Position numbers and translations under genes: made by a program. From CBDCGV01 sp965216955 (GTDB lineage Bacteria > Bacteroidota > Bacteroidia > Chitinophagales > JADIYW01): 64,000 nucleotides of DNA. Positions 57,349-64,000 of the stretch are shown here, one piece after another (position 1 is the first letter of the stretch; each line of letters begins with the position of its first letter). Under the pieces are notes generated by a model, which was given only the letters and a program-made list of their open reading frames with translations, did no database searches and had not been told where the DNA came from. The DNA lies in the NCBI GenBank assembly GCA_965216955.1, contig CBDCGV010000002.1, positions 124,001 through 188,000 of the forward strand, in the 5' to 3' direction.

Positions 57349-58557
57349 TTAAAAATATTTAAAAGCTGTAATCTTTAAAAAACTATCATCCCTAACTGCA
57401 TAACTAATTTCCTCTGGTTTAGCATTTAAAACTACTCTTGTTTCTAATTCTAATTTCCAACTATCCTTTATTCTTCTGGCTGCCTCTACGCTTAATAGGA
57501 CACTCCCTTGTTCTACATCAATTAGTGCTCCGCCTAAAATCTCAGAATCACTTATATCATTGAATGCTAATCTACCACCAACAAAAATATCATTATCAAA
57601 ACCTATGATTTCTCCTCTGCCATCATATAAATACTCTAATAAAAGTCCAAGATCCTTACCTGAACTTTTTATATTTCCTATGGTATATTCTATACCTGCG
57701 TCAAAAGCGGTATAATTCTTTTGTTTATTAAAGTTTCCAACCCATTCTAGTTTCCATAACACAGAATGATGTGTAATCTGCAGATCCAAACCACTTTGAT
57801 TCACAATGTTATAAAATGGTATTAGACGAAAACCTCCTATACCAAAATCTTGCACAACCAATGGCTCCCTAGCAAGGCCGTAATAATGAGACAAACCAAT
57901 ATCTGCTATTCCAATATTATGTGACCATCTAAAAGCGGCACCAGGATGCCAATGTTCTAAATCACTTTCAAAAATGGCTTGATCCTCCAATGGAAAAGGG
58001 GGACGAAATCTTCCAGCCTCACCAATAAGGGTTCTCTCTCTATGGAACGGCAAATAAAACAAATCGAACGTACCTATTTTATCAGTCAAATAAGTAAAAA
58101 GAGCCATTGGCTGACCCAACTTATCTTCTCCATCAAACCCTTCAACAGCATCTGTTTGATTAATTATATCAACAAGGTGTGCTATTTCCGTAACTCCCCA
58201 GAATATTTTTTTTGCTCCGATACTTAGCTCCCACTTATCTTTCAAAACTTGCCAGTATGCCTCTCGAACATCGAGGTGGCTTTTTCTACGATCGTGCAAA
58301 TCTAAACGCCCAAACCCTGTTATTTCCAAGCGCTGTGTAGCATCCTTCCAATCAAAATAAAAGTTAGGTTCAAATGAAACACTTGGATAGTGTCGCTTCT
58401 GTCCTTCATAAAGAGGTTCTTCAAAATAAAATTGATAATCTGCTGAAGCGATGCCTTCAAATTCAAAATAAACTCTCCTTTCTTTTTTTTGCTCTTGTGC
58501 CTCTATTTTTAATAGGGCAAGCACTATTATGGCAAGAAAGATATATTTTGTTTTCAT
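57349..58557 (-). CDS. Predicted outer-membrane beta-barrel protein
   Basis: 402 residues, signal peptide MKTKYIFLAIIVLALLKIEA. The remainder is a series of amphipathic strands (RRVYFEFEGIASADYQFYFE, SFEPNFYFDWKDATQRLEIT, KDKWELSIGAKKIFWGVTEI) ending in SFLKITAFKYF, with an aromatic C-terminus. Resembles porin-like DUF1302-type barrels that often accompany RND transporters; I cannot name the family with certainty. Third gene of the minus-strand set with the RND transporter and LolA-like protein, which suggests it is the outer-membrane exit or acceptor of that system (inference). Confidence 0.7.
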   Translation of the reverse strand: MKTKYIFLAIIVLALLKIEAQEQKKERRVYFEFEGIASADYQFYFEEPLYEGQKRHYPSVSFEPNFYFDWKDATQRLEITGFGRLDLHDRRKSHLDVREAYWQVLKDKWELSIGAKKIFWGVTEIAHLVDIINQTDAVEGFDGEDKLGQPMALFTYLTDKIGTFDLFYLPFHRERTLIGEAGRFRPPFPLEDQAIFESDLEHWHPGAAFRWSHNIGIADIGLSHYYGLAREPLVVQDFGIGGFRLIPFYNIVNQSGLDLQITHHSVLWKLEWVGNFNKQKNYTAFDAGIEYTIGNIKSSGKDLGLLLEYLYDGRGEIIGFDNDIFVGGRLAFNDISDSEILGGALIDVEQGSVLLSVEAARRIKDSWKLELETRVVLNAKPEEISYAVRDDSFLKITAFKYF

Positions 58558-58614
58558 TTGGTTAGTATGATAAAGTCAGGAGACAAGAAGTACTATGCTT
58601 CTTGTTCATTTAAA

Positions 58615-59397
58615 TTATCGGACGCTTCTTAGCTTAGCTTGAGAAAACTCTGAATCGGAAAGATTTGCGTCAAAATTATAATCTCTAAATAAGATACGTG
58701 TCTCTTTCTTAGTTATATGATTTTTCATATGAAATTCATCAGCCCTCCAAAATTTATTTTTGTATTGCTTATATCCTATAAACTCTAATGTTTTTAAAAG
58801 ACTATTTTTTCTATCGTAGAAATCAATCTTTTCTGTTCTATAATTATCTTTATTTACCCACGTAATCTGTTTCTTGTAACCAGATTTTGGATCAACAGGA
58901 TATCTTTCTACCACAAAGCAGGCCACTCCATCTATCGTTTCATCTTTAATGTATTTGTAAGTATATTTTTCAACTTCTTGGGAAGATAAATCTTCATATG
59001 CAAACTCACTCCCTACGAATGGCCCCGATTTATTAGTAGATGCTATTCTTTTTACCCTTTCAATTGCAGGCAAGTATAACCATTGGTCATCAGCACCTAC
59101 TTTATGTGTATACGTTAATACAGCCGTACCTTTCACATCTCTTGGGGAGTCAAAAATAATCATGGACTTATCACCGTCGTCAAATTGTTCAAAGTTCTTC
59201 CCACGCATTTCACGCGAACTTTCCTGGCCATGTTGATTTCTTAAAATCATGGTAGAAGAAGAGGTAAGACTCCCCCATCCTTCATCAACCTTAATAGCCT
59301 TAGTGGCTATTTCTAAACCTTTTTGCTCAGCAGATTGTGCTTGTAAAATAGAAAAACCACTTAATAAAATTGTTAGTAGAAATATTAAAGATCTCAT
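58615..59397 (-). CDS. LolA-like outer membrane lipoprotein-sorting family protein
   Basis: About 260 residues from ATG 59397 (MRSLIFLLTILLSGFSILQA signal peptide); a start at 59421, overlapping the transporter stop by 14 bp, is also possible. The core reads EGWGSLTSSSTMILRNQHGQ, YLPAIERVKRIASTNKSGPF and RYPVDPKSGYKKQITWVNKD, typical of the LolA-like fold linked with RND exporters (LolA_like, Pfam PF17131 type). Such proteins are proposed to carry a lipid or lipoprotein across the periplasm. It is immediately downstream of the transporter. Confidence 0.82.
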   Translation of the reverse strand: MRSLIFLLTILLSGFSILQAQSAEQKGLEIATKAIKVDEGWGSLTSSSTMILRNQHGQESSREMRGKNFEQFDDGDKSMIIFDSPRDVKGTAVLTYTHKVGADDQWLYLPAIERVKRIASTNKSGPFVGSEFAYEDLSSQEVEKYTYKYIKDETIDGVACFVVERYPVDPKSGYKKQITWVNKDNYRTEKIDFYDRKNSLLKTLEFIGYKQYKNKFWRADEFHMKNHITKKETRILFRDYNFDANLSDSEFSQAKLRSVR

Positions 59398-59407
59398 TTT
59401 GTATAGT

Positions 59408-61723
59408 TTATTCTTTATCAATTATTAAAAGTAATGCCGGTAAAATAAACAAGTCAATAATCAATGCTAAAACAATGGTGATCATTGTTAAGACTGCAGC
59501 ACTTGAATTCATTACAAACGACGATTGAGCTAAAATCAAAAACCCTGCCGAAAGTACTATTGTTGTAATAATTATGGCGCTTCCGACCATTTTAAACGAA
59601 TATTTAATGGCTTCACGAGGAGAAGCTCCATCTTGCCTTCTAGCCCTCAAATATTTGGATAGGATATGAACGGTATCATCTACCACAATTCCTATTGTTA
59701 GGCTAAATACTACTGCTAAAGCGCTTGTAATTGTACCACTTAACAAATACCATATCCCATATCCCACAACAATAGGTACAACATTCGGAACTATGCTTAG
59801 CAAGCCCAGCTTCAAACTTCTCAATGCAAAGATCAGTGCCAATACAATTAATAAAATTGCCCACACCGCACCATTCAGCATACTTTTTATCTGACGTTGC
59901 GTTAAATTGGCAAACATTATGGCCGTACTAATACCAATATTGCCTTCACCCTTAATGCCGTGTTCTTCTAACCAATTTTCGCCTTCCTTGCTAATCTGAA
60001 TGAGCTCCTTTGCGGTGATTTTGTCTAAAGTAGCGGTAAATCTTGTTTCTGACTTATCTACATTAATCTGGTTATTCAGATCTAACCCATAAGGTAAAGA
60101 CATTTCATAGAGTAATAAATACTGTGCGGCCTCTTCTCTACTCTCTGGCAGTTTATAATAGTTTATATCATCACCATGCATCGATTTATTGACACGTTTA
60201 GCTATTGTAGTGTATGAATTTACATGAACTACTTTTTCATGGTTTTCCATATACTCCTTAAACGCATCCAGCTTCTGTAAATATTCCGGATTACTGATTC
60301 CCCCCTCTTCTCCAGAGTTAACTGAATATTCTACTGAATAAATACCTGTTAGATTATCAGTCATAAAGTCAGTGTCCTGCCTAAACTGAATACTCTTTTT
60401 GAAATAAGCGACAAACTGTTCATTTAAATCATTCCGGGTAGCAAGAAATGCAAATAACCCGATCAATATGGTACCAATAACTAATATTTTCTTGTGGTTA
60501 TCTGAAACAAAATCTGCCAAAATAGCTAAAGGCCTTCCAAAAAAACCATCTGGATTTTCTTCACTTTGTTTCACACGCACAGGAAAAATGGTCATTAATG
60601 CTGGCAATGTTGAAATAGAATATAAAAATGCTGCTGCTACTCCTATCGCAGCGGTATTTCCTAAGTCTCGAAATGGCGGAGCATCACTAAAATTCAACGT
60701 CAAAAAACCCACAACGGTAGTTAAGGAAGTAATCATTACCGGTGCAAAATTTATGCGCATACTCTCCACAATGGCCTCATTCTTAGACATTCCAGCACGC
60801 ATATTTCTAAGCATTACCGTTAAAATATGAATACTATCCGCAACGGCTAAAGTAAGAATCATTGTAGGAGCCATTATAGAGGCTGATGTAAATTGAACAC
60901 CTGCTAAAAGAACAGCCCCCAGTGCTGTCAGCAAAGACATAAAAAGGATGATAACCGTAGAAATGGTACCGGTAATGCTACGCGTTATCAGCATCATTGT
61001 GATGATAATTACCAAATACATTAAAGGCGTTAATGTTGTAAAATCTTTTTGCCCCGCTTCTCCAAATGCGTTAGACAGCATAACAGTGCCAGACAGATAG
61101 GTTTTAACACCTGGAAATTCTTGCTCAATATTTGCTGTAAATCTGCGGGCGAAAGCAGCAATTTCAGGCGCAGCAGTTACTTGATCTTCGTCTATCTTGC
61201 AAGTTACATTAACTGCTGTAATAGAGGCCTCATCATTTAAGAGCCTATCTTTTATAAATGGTTCTGCCAGCGCAATTTGTTTAGCATTGTTCAGCTGGTC
61301 AGGCGTCATAGTTTCCACGTCATAAATCAAATCTTCAACAAACATATCGTCTTCAACAGCTCTAGTATGTTGAAAATTAGTAATAGCATCAACCCTACTT
61401 GAATATGGCGTTTGCCAGGATGAATCGACAATTGCCTGAATTGCTTTGATCGTTTCTTTTGAAAAAACTTGTCCATTTTTGGGCGCTATAACAATGAAAA
61501 CATTATCATCTTTAGTATATTTTTTTTGTAGTGCTTCAAAGGCTTTAAGCTGTGGATTTTCTTCACTAAAAAAAACTTTGTAGTTATTGTTAAACCCAAA
61601 CTTTTTCATTCCGGTAGCAAAACCAAATGTAATGAGCAAAGTCATTGCCAGAACAACCCATTTCCACTTAATTACCCATTCGGTATATTTAACTACGGCG
61701 CTTTTTTTCTTTATATCATTCAT
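59408..61723 (-). CDS. RND/MMPL-family transporter
   Basis: 771 residues, with two halves each holding a large periplasmic loop and a 5-6 TM sterol-sensing-domain-like bundle (TM segments about 20-40, 235-375 and 415-435, then 625-765). RND hallmarks: NNYKVFFSEENPQLKAFEAL near the N-terminus; TLAVADSIHILTVMLRNMRA and MITSLTTVVGFLTLNFSDAP in half 1; SLTIGIVVDDTVHILSKYLR in half 2. The family moves hydrophobic molecules from the inner membrane with the proton gradient. With a LolA-like protein and a barrel following, lipid or lipoprotein export is the likely job, but the cargo is unknown. First gene of the operon. Confidence 0.88.
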   Translation of the reverse strand: MNDIKKKSAVVKYTEWVIKWKWVVLAMTLLITFGFATGMKKFGFNNNYKVFFSEENPQLKAFEALQKKYTKDDNVFIVIAPKNGQVFSKETIKAIQAIVDSSWQTPYSSRVDAITNFQHTRAVEDDMFVEDLIYDVETMTPDQLNNAKQIALAEPFIKDRLLNDEASITAVNVTCKIDEDQVTAAPEIAAFARRFTANIEQEFPGVKTYLSGTVMLSNAFGEAGQKDFTTLTPLMYLVIIITMMLITRSITGTISTVIILFMSLLTALGAVLLAGVQFTSASIMAPTMILTLAVADSIHILTVMLRNMRAGMSKNEAIVESMRINFAPVMITSLTTVVGFLTLNFSDAPPFRDLGNTAAIGVAAAFLYSISTLPALMTIFPVRVKQSEENPDGFFGRPLAILADFVSDNHKKILVIGTILIGLFAFLATRNDLNEQFVAYFKKSIQFRQDTDFMTDNLTGIYSVEYSVNSGEEGGISNPEYLQKLDAFKEYMENHEKVVHVNSYTTIAKRVNKSMHGDDINYYKLPESREEAAQYLLLYEMSLPYGLDLNNQINVDKSETRFTATLDKITAKELIQISKEGENWLEEHGIKGEGNIGISTAIMFANLTQRQIKSMLNGAVWAILLIVLALIFALRSLKLGLLSIVPNVVPIVVGYGIWYLLSGTITSALAVVFSLTIGIVVDDTVHILSKYLRARRQDGASPREAIKYSFKMVGSAIIITTIVLSAGFLILAQSSFVMNSSAAVLTMITIVLALIIDLFILPALLLIIDKE

Positions 61724-61866
61724 ATTTAATCTTTCGAGATGTTTCTAATTTACACCTTTATCCCATTTGTTCCTTATTACATTATGCTAATTCACAAACT
61801 CATATGTATTCTCATAAATACAACCCAAATATAGTTTTAATAGCACTCATGACAGATGCTCATAAT

Positions 61867-61895
61867 GACATATTAAGGGTTAAAAAAGACATATT
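61867..61895 (+). promoter_or_regulatory. Direct repeats GACATATT before the divergent regulator
   Basis: GACATATT at 61867-61874 and 61888-61895, with starts 21 bp apart (two helical turns), and a related ACATATT at 61916-61922. They lie in the 235-bp gap between the RND operon and the GlxA/AraC-type gene. This spacing suits the direct-repeat sites of AraC-family regulators; binding is inferred. Confidence 0.35.
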
Positions 61896-61958
61896 CTAAT
61901 ATAAAAATTGAAATAACATATTAATTCATCATATTTAATGTGCAAAAAAGGACATTAT

Positions 61959-62945
61959 ATGAAGATAGGATTTTTAATAACAGAAGATTCAAAAGCAATA
62001 AGCATTATTGGACCATTAGAAATGATAAGAACTATAAACGGTTTACATACAGAGCAAGAAATGCGACCTTTTTTTGATATTAAACTACTTGGTATTCATC
62101 ATAAGCATGTACATCTTGACTCTAACATATCTTTTTACTGTGACCATTTAATAGAAGAAGATATCGATCTTGATATAATACTTGTCCCAGCTATTTACGG
62201 AAGAGACATGGATAAAATTCTGGACAAATTAGTCCCTGCTCAGAAATGGCTAGTTGATCAACACAGAAAAGGTGTTAAAATTGCAGGTATGTGCACGGGA
62301 ACAGCATTAATCGCCGCGGCCGGACTATTGGATGGGTCATCAGCAACTAGTCATTGGATGGCACAAAACTATCTTAAGGAGAAATATCCTAAAGTTGCAT
62401 TTATGCCCGATGAAATTGTTATTGACAAGGGTTCGATTATTACAAGTGGAGGAGCATTTTCTTCGCTTTATTTAATTCTATATTTGGTTAACAAGTTTTT
62501 AGGAAAAGCATACACCATTAAACTTTCAAAAATATTCTCCATTGATATGGATAGAAGTTCACAATCTTATTTTGTTGATGATCATATTTATCTGCGTATG
62601 ACACATCAAGATATTGAAATAAAAGAAAGTCAAGAATTAATCATTAAAAATTATAACAGTCCAAACCTGAATCTAGAATTTTTGGCCAATAAAATTCCTA
62701 CAAGTAAAAGAAACTATATACGCAGATTTAAAAAGGCTACTAACACCACTCCAATAAAATACATTCAGCAAATAAAAATTAACTTCGCAAAAAAAGCTTT
62801 AGAAACTTCCAATAAATCCCTTAACGAAATTATGTATGACGTGGGTTATCAAGATTCGAAATCTTTTCGCGTTTTATTCAAAAAAATAACAGGATTGACC
62901 CCTACCGATTATCGAAAAAAATTCAAACTTAACTTAGCATCTTAA
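61959..62945 (+). CDS. GlxA-family transcriptional regulator (DJ-1/PfpI plus AraC HTH)
   Basis: 328 residues from ATG 61959, which begins MKIGFLITEDSKA like other family members and has AAAGGA upstream; an ATG at 61938 adds seven unlikely residues. Residues 1-190 form a DJ-1/PfpI domain with nucleophile elbow GMCTGTALIAAAGLLDGS and SATSHWM. Residues about 225-325 form the two-HTH AraC domain (EFLANKIPTSKRNYIRRFKK and SLNEIMYDVGYQDSKSFRVL). GlxA-type regulators activate genes for nitrogen or small-molecule metabolism in response to unknown ligands. It is divergent from the RND operon and followed by an NTF2-like gene. Confidence 0.9.
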   Translation: MKIGFLITEDSKAISIIGPLEMIRTINGLHTEQEMRPFFDIKLLGIHHKHVHLDSNISFYCDHLIEEDIDLDIILVPAIYGRDMDKILDKLVPAQKWLVDQHRKGVKIAGMCTGTALIAAAGLLDGSSATSHWMAQNYLKEKYPKVAFMPDEIVIDKGSIITSGGAFSSLYLILYLVNKFLGKAYTIKLSKIFSIDMDRSSQSYFVDDHIYLRMTHQDIEIKESQELIIKNYNSPNLNLEFLANKIPTSKRNYIRRFKKATNTTPIKYIQQIKINFAKKALETSNKSLNEIMYDVGYQDSKSFRVLFKKITGLTPTDYRKKFKLNLAS

Positions 62946-62967
62946 TTTTTAACTAAATATTTTAATT

Positions 62968-63339
62968 ATGACAACACAAGAAGTGGCCGATCGATTAGTA
63001 GACCTATGTAGAAAGGGCGATTATGAAACTTGCTTAAAAGAACTGTATTCACCAAATGCAATTAGCGTTGAGCCAGATGGTTCTAGCTGGGAGACAGCAG
63101 AAGGAATTGATGCGATTGTACAAAAAGGCGAGCAATTCAATGCTATGGTCGAAGAAATGCATGGTGGTTCTGTTGGAGACCCTATTGTAGCTGGAAATCA
63201 TTTTAGTTGTACAATGTCTATGGACGTTACTTTTAAAGGTATGGGAAGACAACAAATGGAAGAAATTTGTGTGTACGAAGTTCAGGATGGCAAAATTGTT
63301 GCTGAGCGATTCTTCTTTCCCGTTCAACCTCAAGCATAA
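62968..63339 (+). CDS. NTF2-like (SnoaL-type) protein
   Basis: 123 residues, no signal peptide. The fold is recognisable: helix QEVADRLVDLCRKGDYETCL, ELYSPNAISVEPDGSSWET, VEEMHGGSVGDPIVAGNHFS, then CTMSMDVTFKGMGRQQMEEI and YEVQDGKIVAERFFFPVQP. Members bind or convert small molecules (SnoaL-like cyclases, ketosteroid isomerases) or are non-catalytic; no catalytic set is sure here. It follows the regulator by 22 bp and likely shares its transcript. Confidence 0.82.
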   Translation: MTTQEVADRLVDLCRKGDYETCLKELYSPNAISVEPDGSSWETAEGIDAIVQKGEQFNAMVEEMHGGSVGDPIVAGNHFSCTMSMDVTFKGMGRQQMEEICVYEVQDGKIVAERFFFPVQPQA

Positions 63340-63358
63340 AGCAATTACATAAGATTTG

Positions 63359-63389
63359 ACAACAGCGATCTCTGACAGATCGCTGTTGT
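63359..63389 (+). terminator. Hairpin after the NTF2-like gene
   Basis: ACAACAGCGATCT (63359-63371) pairs perfectly over 13 bp with AGATCGCTGTTGT (63377-63389) around a 5-nt loop. The T-tract after it is poor (ACTATTTTCC), so it could be an imperfect terminator or bidirectional, serving also the convergent barrel gene. Confidence 0.55.
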
Positions 63390-63465
63390 ACTATTTTCCA
63401 ATTCCTATTGTATTAAGTACAAGTCACATGTTAATATGGAGACAAGACTATTTTTCTAAAAAAAA

Positions 63466-64000
63466 TTAAAAAACCGCTCTTATTTGGGCTTGCCCAGTGT
63501 GTACTATAGCCCTATCACCTGCTTTTCGACCGTCGTATTGAAGATTAAGTATAAAATTATTGGACAAGTACTTTTCAAACTCAATTCTCCATAAATAGTT
63601 ATTTCCCGGCTGCAATCCTTGCAATAAGTTAAATGCTTTTGTAGAATTTACCTGCCCATCAAATTGGTGTCTTACATAGGAAAACGAACCTATTAGACTT
63701 AAGTTACTTGCCTTACTCCATTTTAATTCTTCCATTAAACTAAATGACAAATTAGACTCCCCTCCAAGATTTTTTTTATTGTTCTTTTTGCTAAAATTAA
63801 AATCAGAAGTAATTCTAATTTGATTAGATATAAAACTATTAATCTTTATTCCTGCACCAGATTCGATAATCTCAAAATTATCCTCCTCAAAAAACTGCGA
63901 ACTATATCGCTCAATTCCAACAATAGCATTCGGATTAAGTGATATGGCTTTATTGATAGTCCATCTACCTATTATACTATTTTTTTGATTTTGTCGAATA
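63466..64000 (-). CDS. C-terminal part of an outer-membrane beta-barrel protein, 5' end outside window
   Basis: The frame is open from 64000 down to the TAA at 63466-63468, about 177 residues. The only in-frame start-like codon used by a simple search (TTG, 63750) lies inside the barrel and is not the true start. Strands such as NPNAIVGIERYSSQFFEEDN, SFISNQIRITSDFNFS, LSLIGSFSYVRHQFDGQ and NNFILNLQYDGRKAGDRAIV alternate with turns, and the chain ends GQAQIRAVF with a terminal Phe as in many OMPs. The N-terminal part and its function are unknown. Confidence 0.7.
   Translation of the reverse strand, partial: IRQNQKNSIIGRWTINKAISLNPNAIVGIERYSSQFFEEDNFEIIESGAGIKINSFISNQIRITSDFNFSKKNNKKNLGGESNLSFSLMEELKWSKASNLSLIGSFSYVRHQFDGQVNSTKAFNLLQGLQPGNNYLWRIEFEKYLSNNFILNLQYDGRKAGDRAIVHTGQAQIRAVF

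Overview
The window reads as part of a chromosome of a low-GC member of the Bacteroidota (phylum-level call only). The evidence is several proteins with type IX secretion system (T9SS) C-terminal sorting domains, a PorP/SprF-family protein downstream of a giant gliding-motility-type adhesin, a fused SecDF, a DUF4783-nadC pair, and promoters of the form TTG-N19-TAnnTTTG. I see no insertion sequence, prophage, CRISPR array, rRNA or tRNA gene. Two structural RNAs are present: the small SRP RNA (5672-5767, minus) and tmRNA (44684-45050, plus).

Layout. 1-12.5 kb: the end of a T9SS-exported beta-propeller-like protein, secDF, a thioesterase, a transaldolase-like aldolase, SRP RNA, an acyl-CoA carboxylase beta subunit, ubiX, two tandem secreted thioredoxin-fold proteins, a RES/Xre toxin-antitoxin pair with a palindromic operator, a TPR protein and nhaA. 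12.5-31.7 kb, all minus strand: dnaE, then a surface locus of a 3430-residue adhesin made of about 80-residue Ig-like modules followed by a PorP/SprF-OmpA fusion, then a TMTC-like membrane/TPR protein and a DUF389 membrane protein. The adhesin holds a near-identical 729-bp tandem repeat (20186-23831). 31.8-46.9 kb: mostly housekeeping genes, including a YkgJ-type Cys-cluster protein/SUI1/lipid kinase cluster, nadC, gpmI, hisS, an MBL hydrolase, an Fe(II)/2OG oxygenase, a fused 2-oxoacid dehydrogenase E1, DUF1573, an aminotransferase, tmRNA, an unannotated 52-codon secreted-peptide candidate, an acyltransferase and a nitroreductase. 47-55 kb: a multidomain M4 (thermolysin-like) metalloprotease of about 2456 residues with PKD modules, a triplicated 83-residue unit and a T9SS tail, then an NlpC/P60 hydrolase. 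55-64 kb: DinB, VOC and SDR genes, an RND/MMPL transporter with a LolA-like partner and an outer-membrane barrel, a divergent GlxA/AraC-type regulator, an NTF2-like protein, and the C-terminus of another barrel protein.

Five otherwise well-conserved genes (secDF, the carboxylase, the M4 protease, the VOC protein and the SDR) are broken by ten single-base indels, several of them in homopolymers. secDF has four, while the 10.3-kb adhesin reading frame is uninterrupted. I read these mainly as base-calling or assembly errors and annotate each locus as one gene, but the sequence alone cannot exclude real mutations.

The strongest leads for new biology are the adhesin/PorP-OmpA/TMTC-like neighbourhood, whose modules repeat a Bacteroidota O-glycosylation-like D-T-(I/V) motif and which has a recombination-prone repeat block. 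Next come the RND/LolA-like/barrel export set with paired GACATATT elements 21 bp apart before its divergent regulator, and the 52-residue secreted peptide behind tmRNA.
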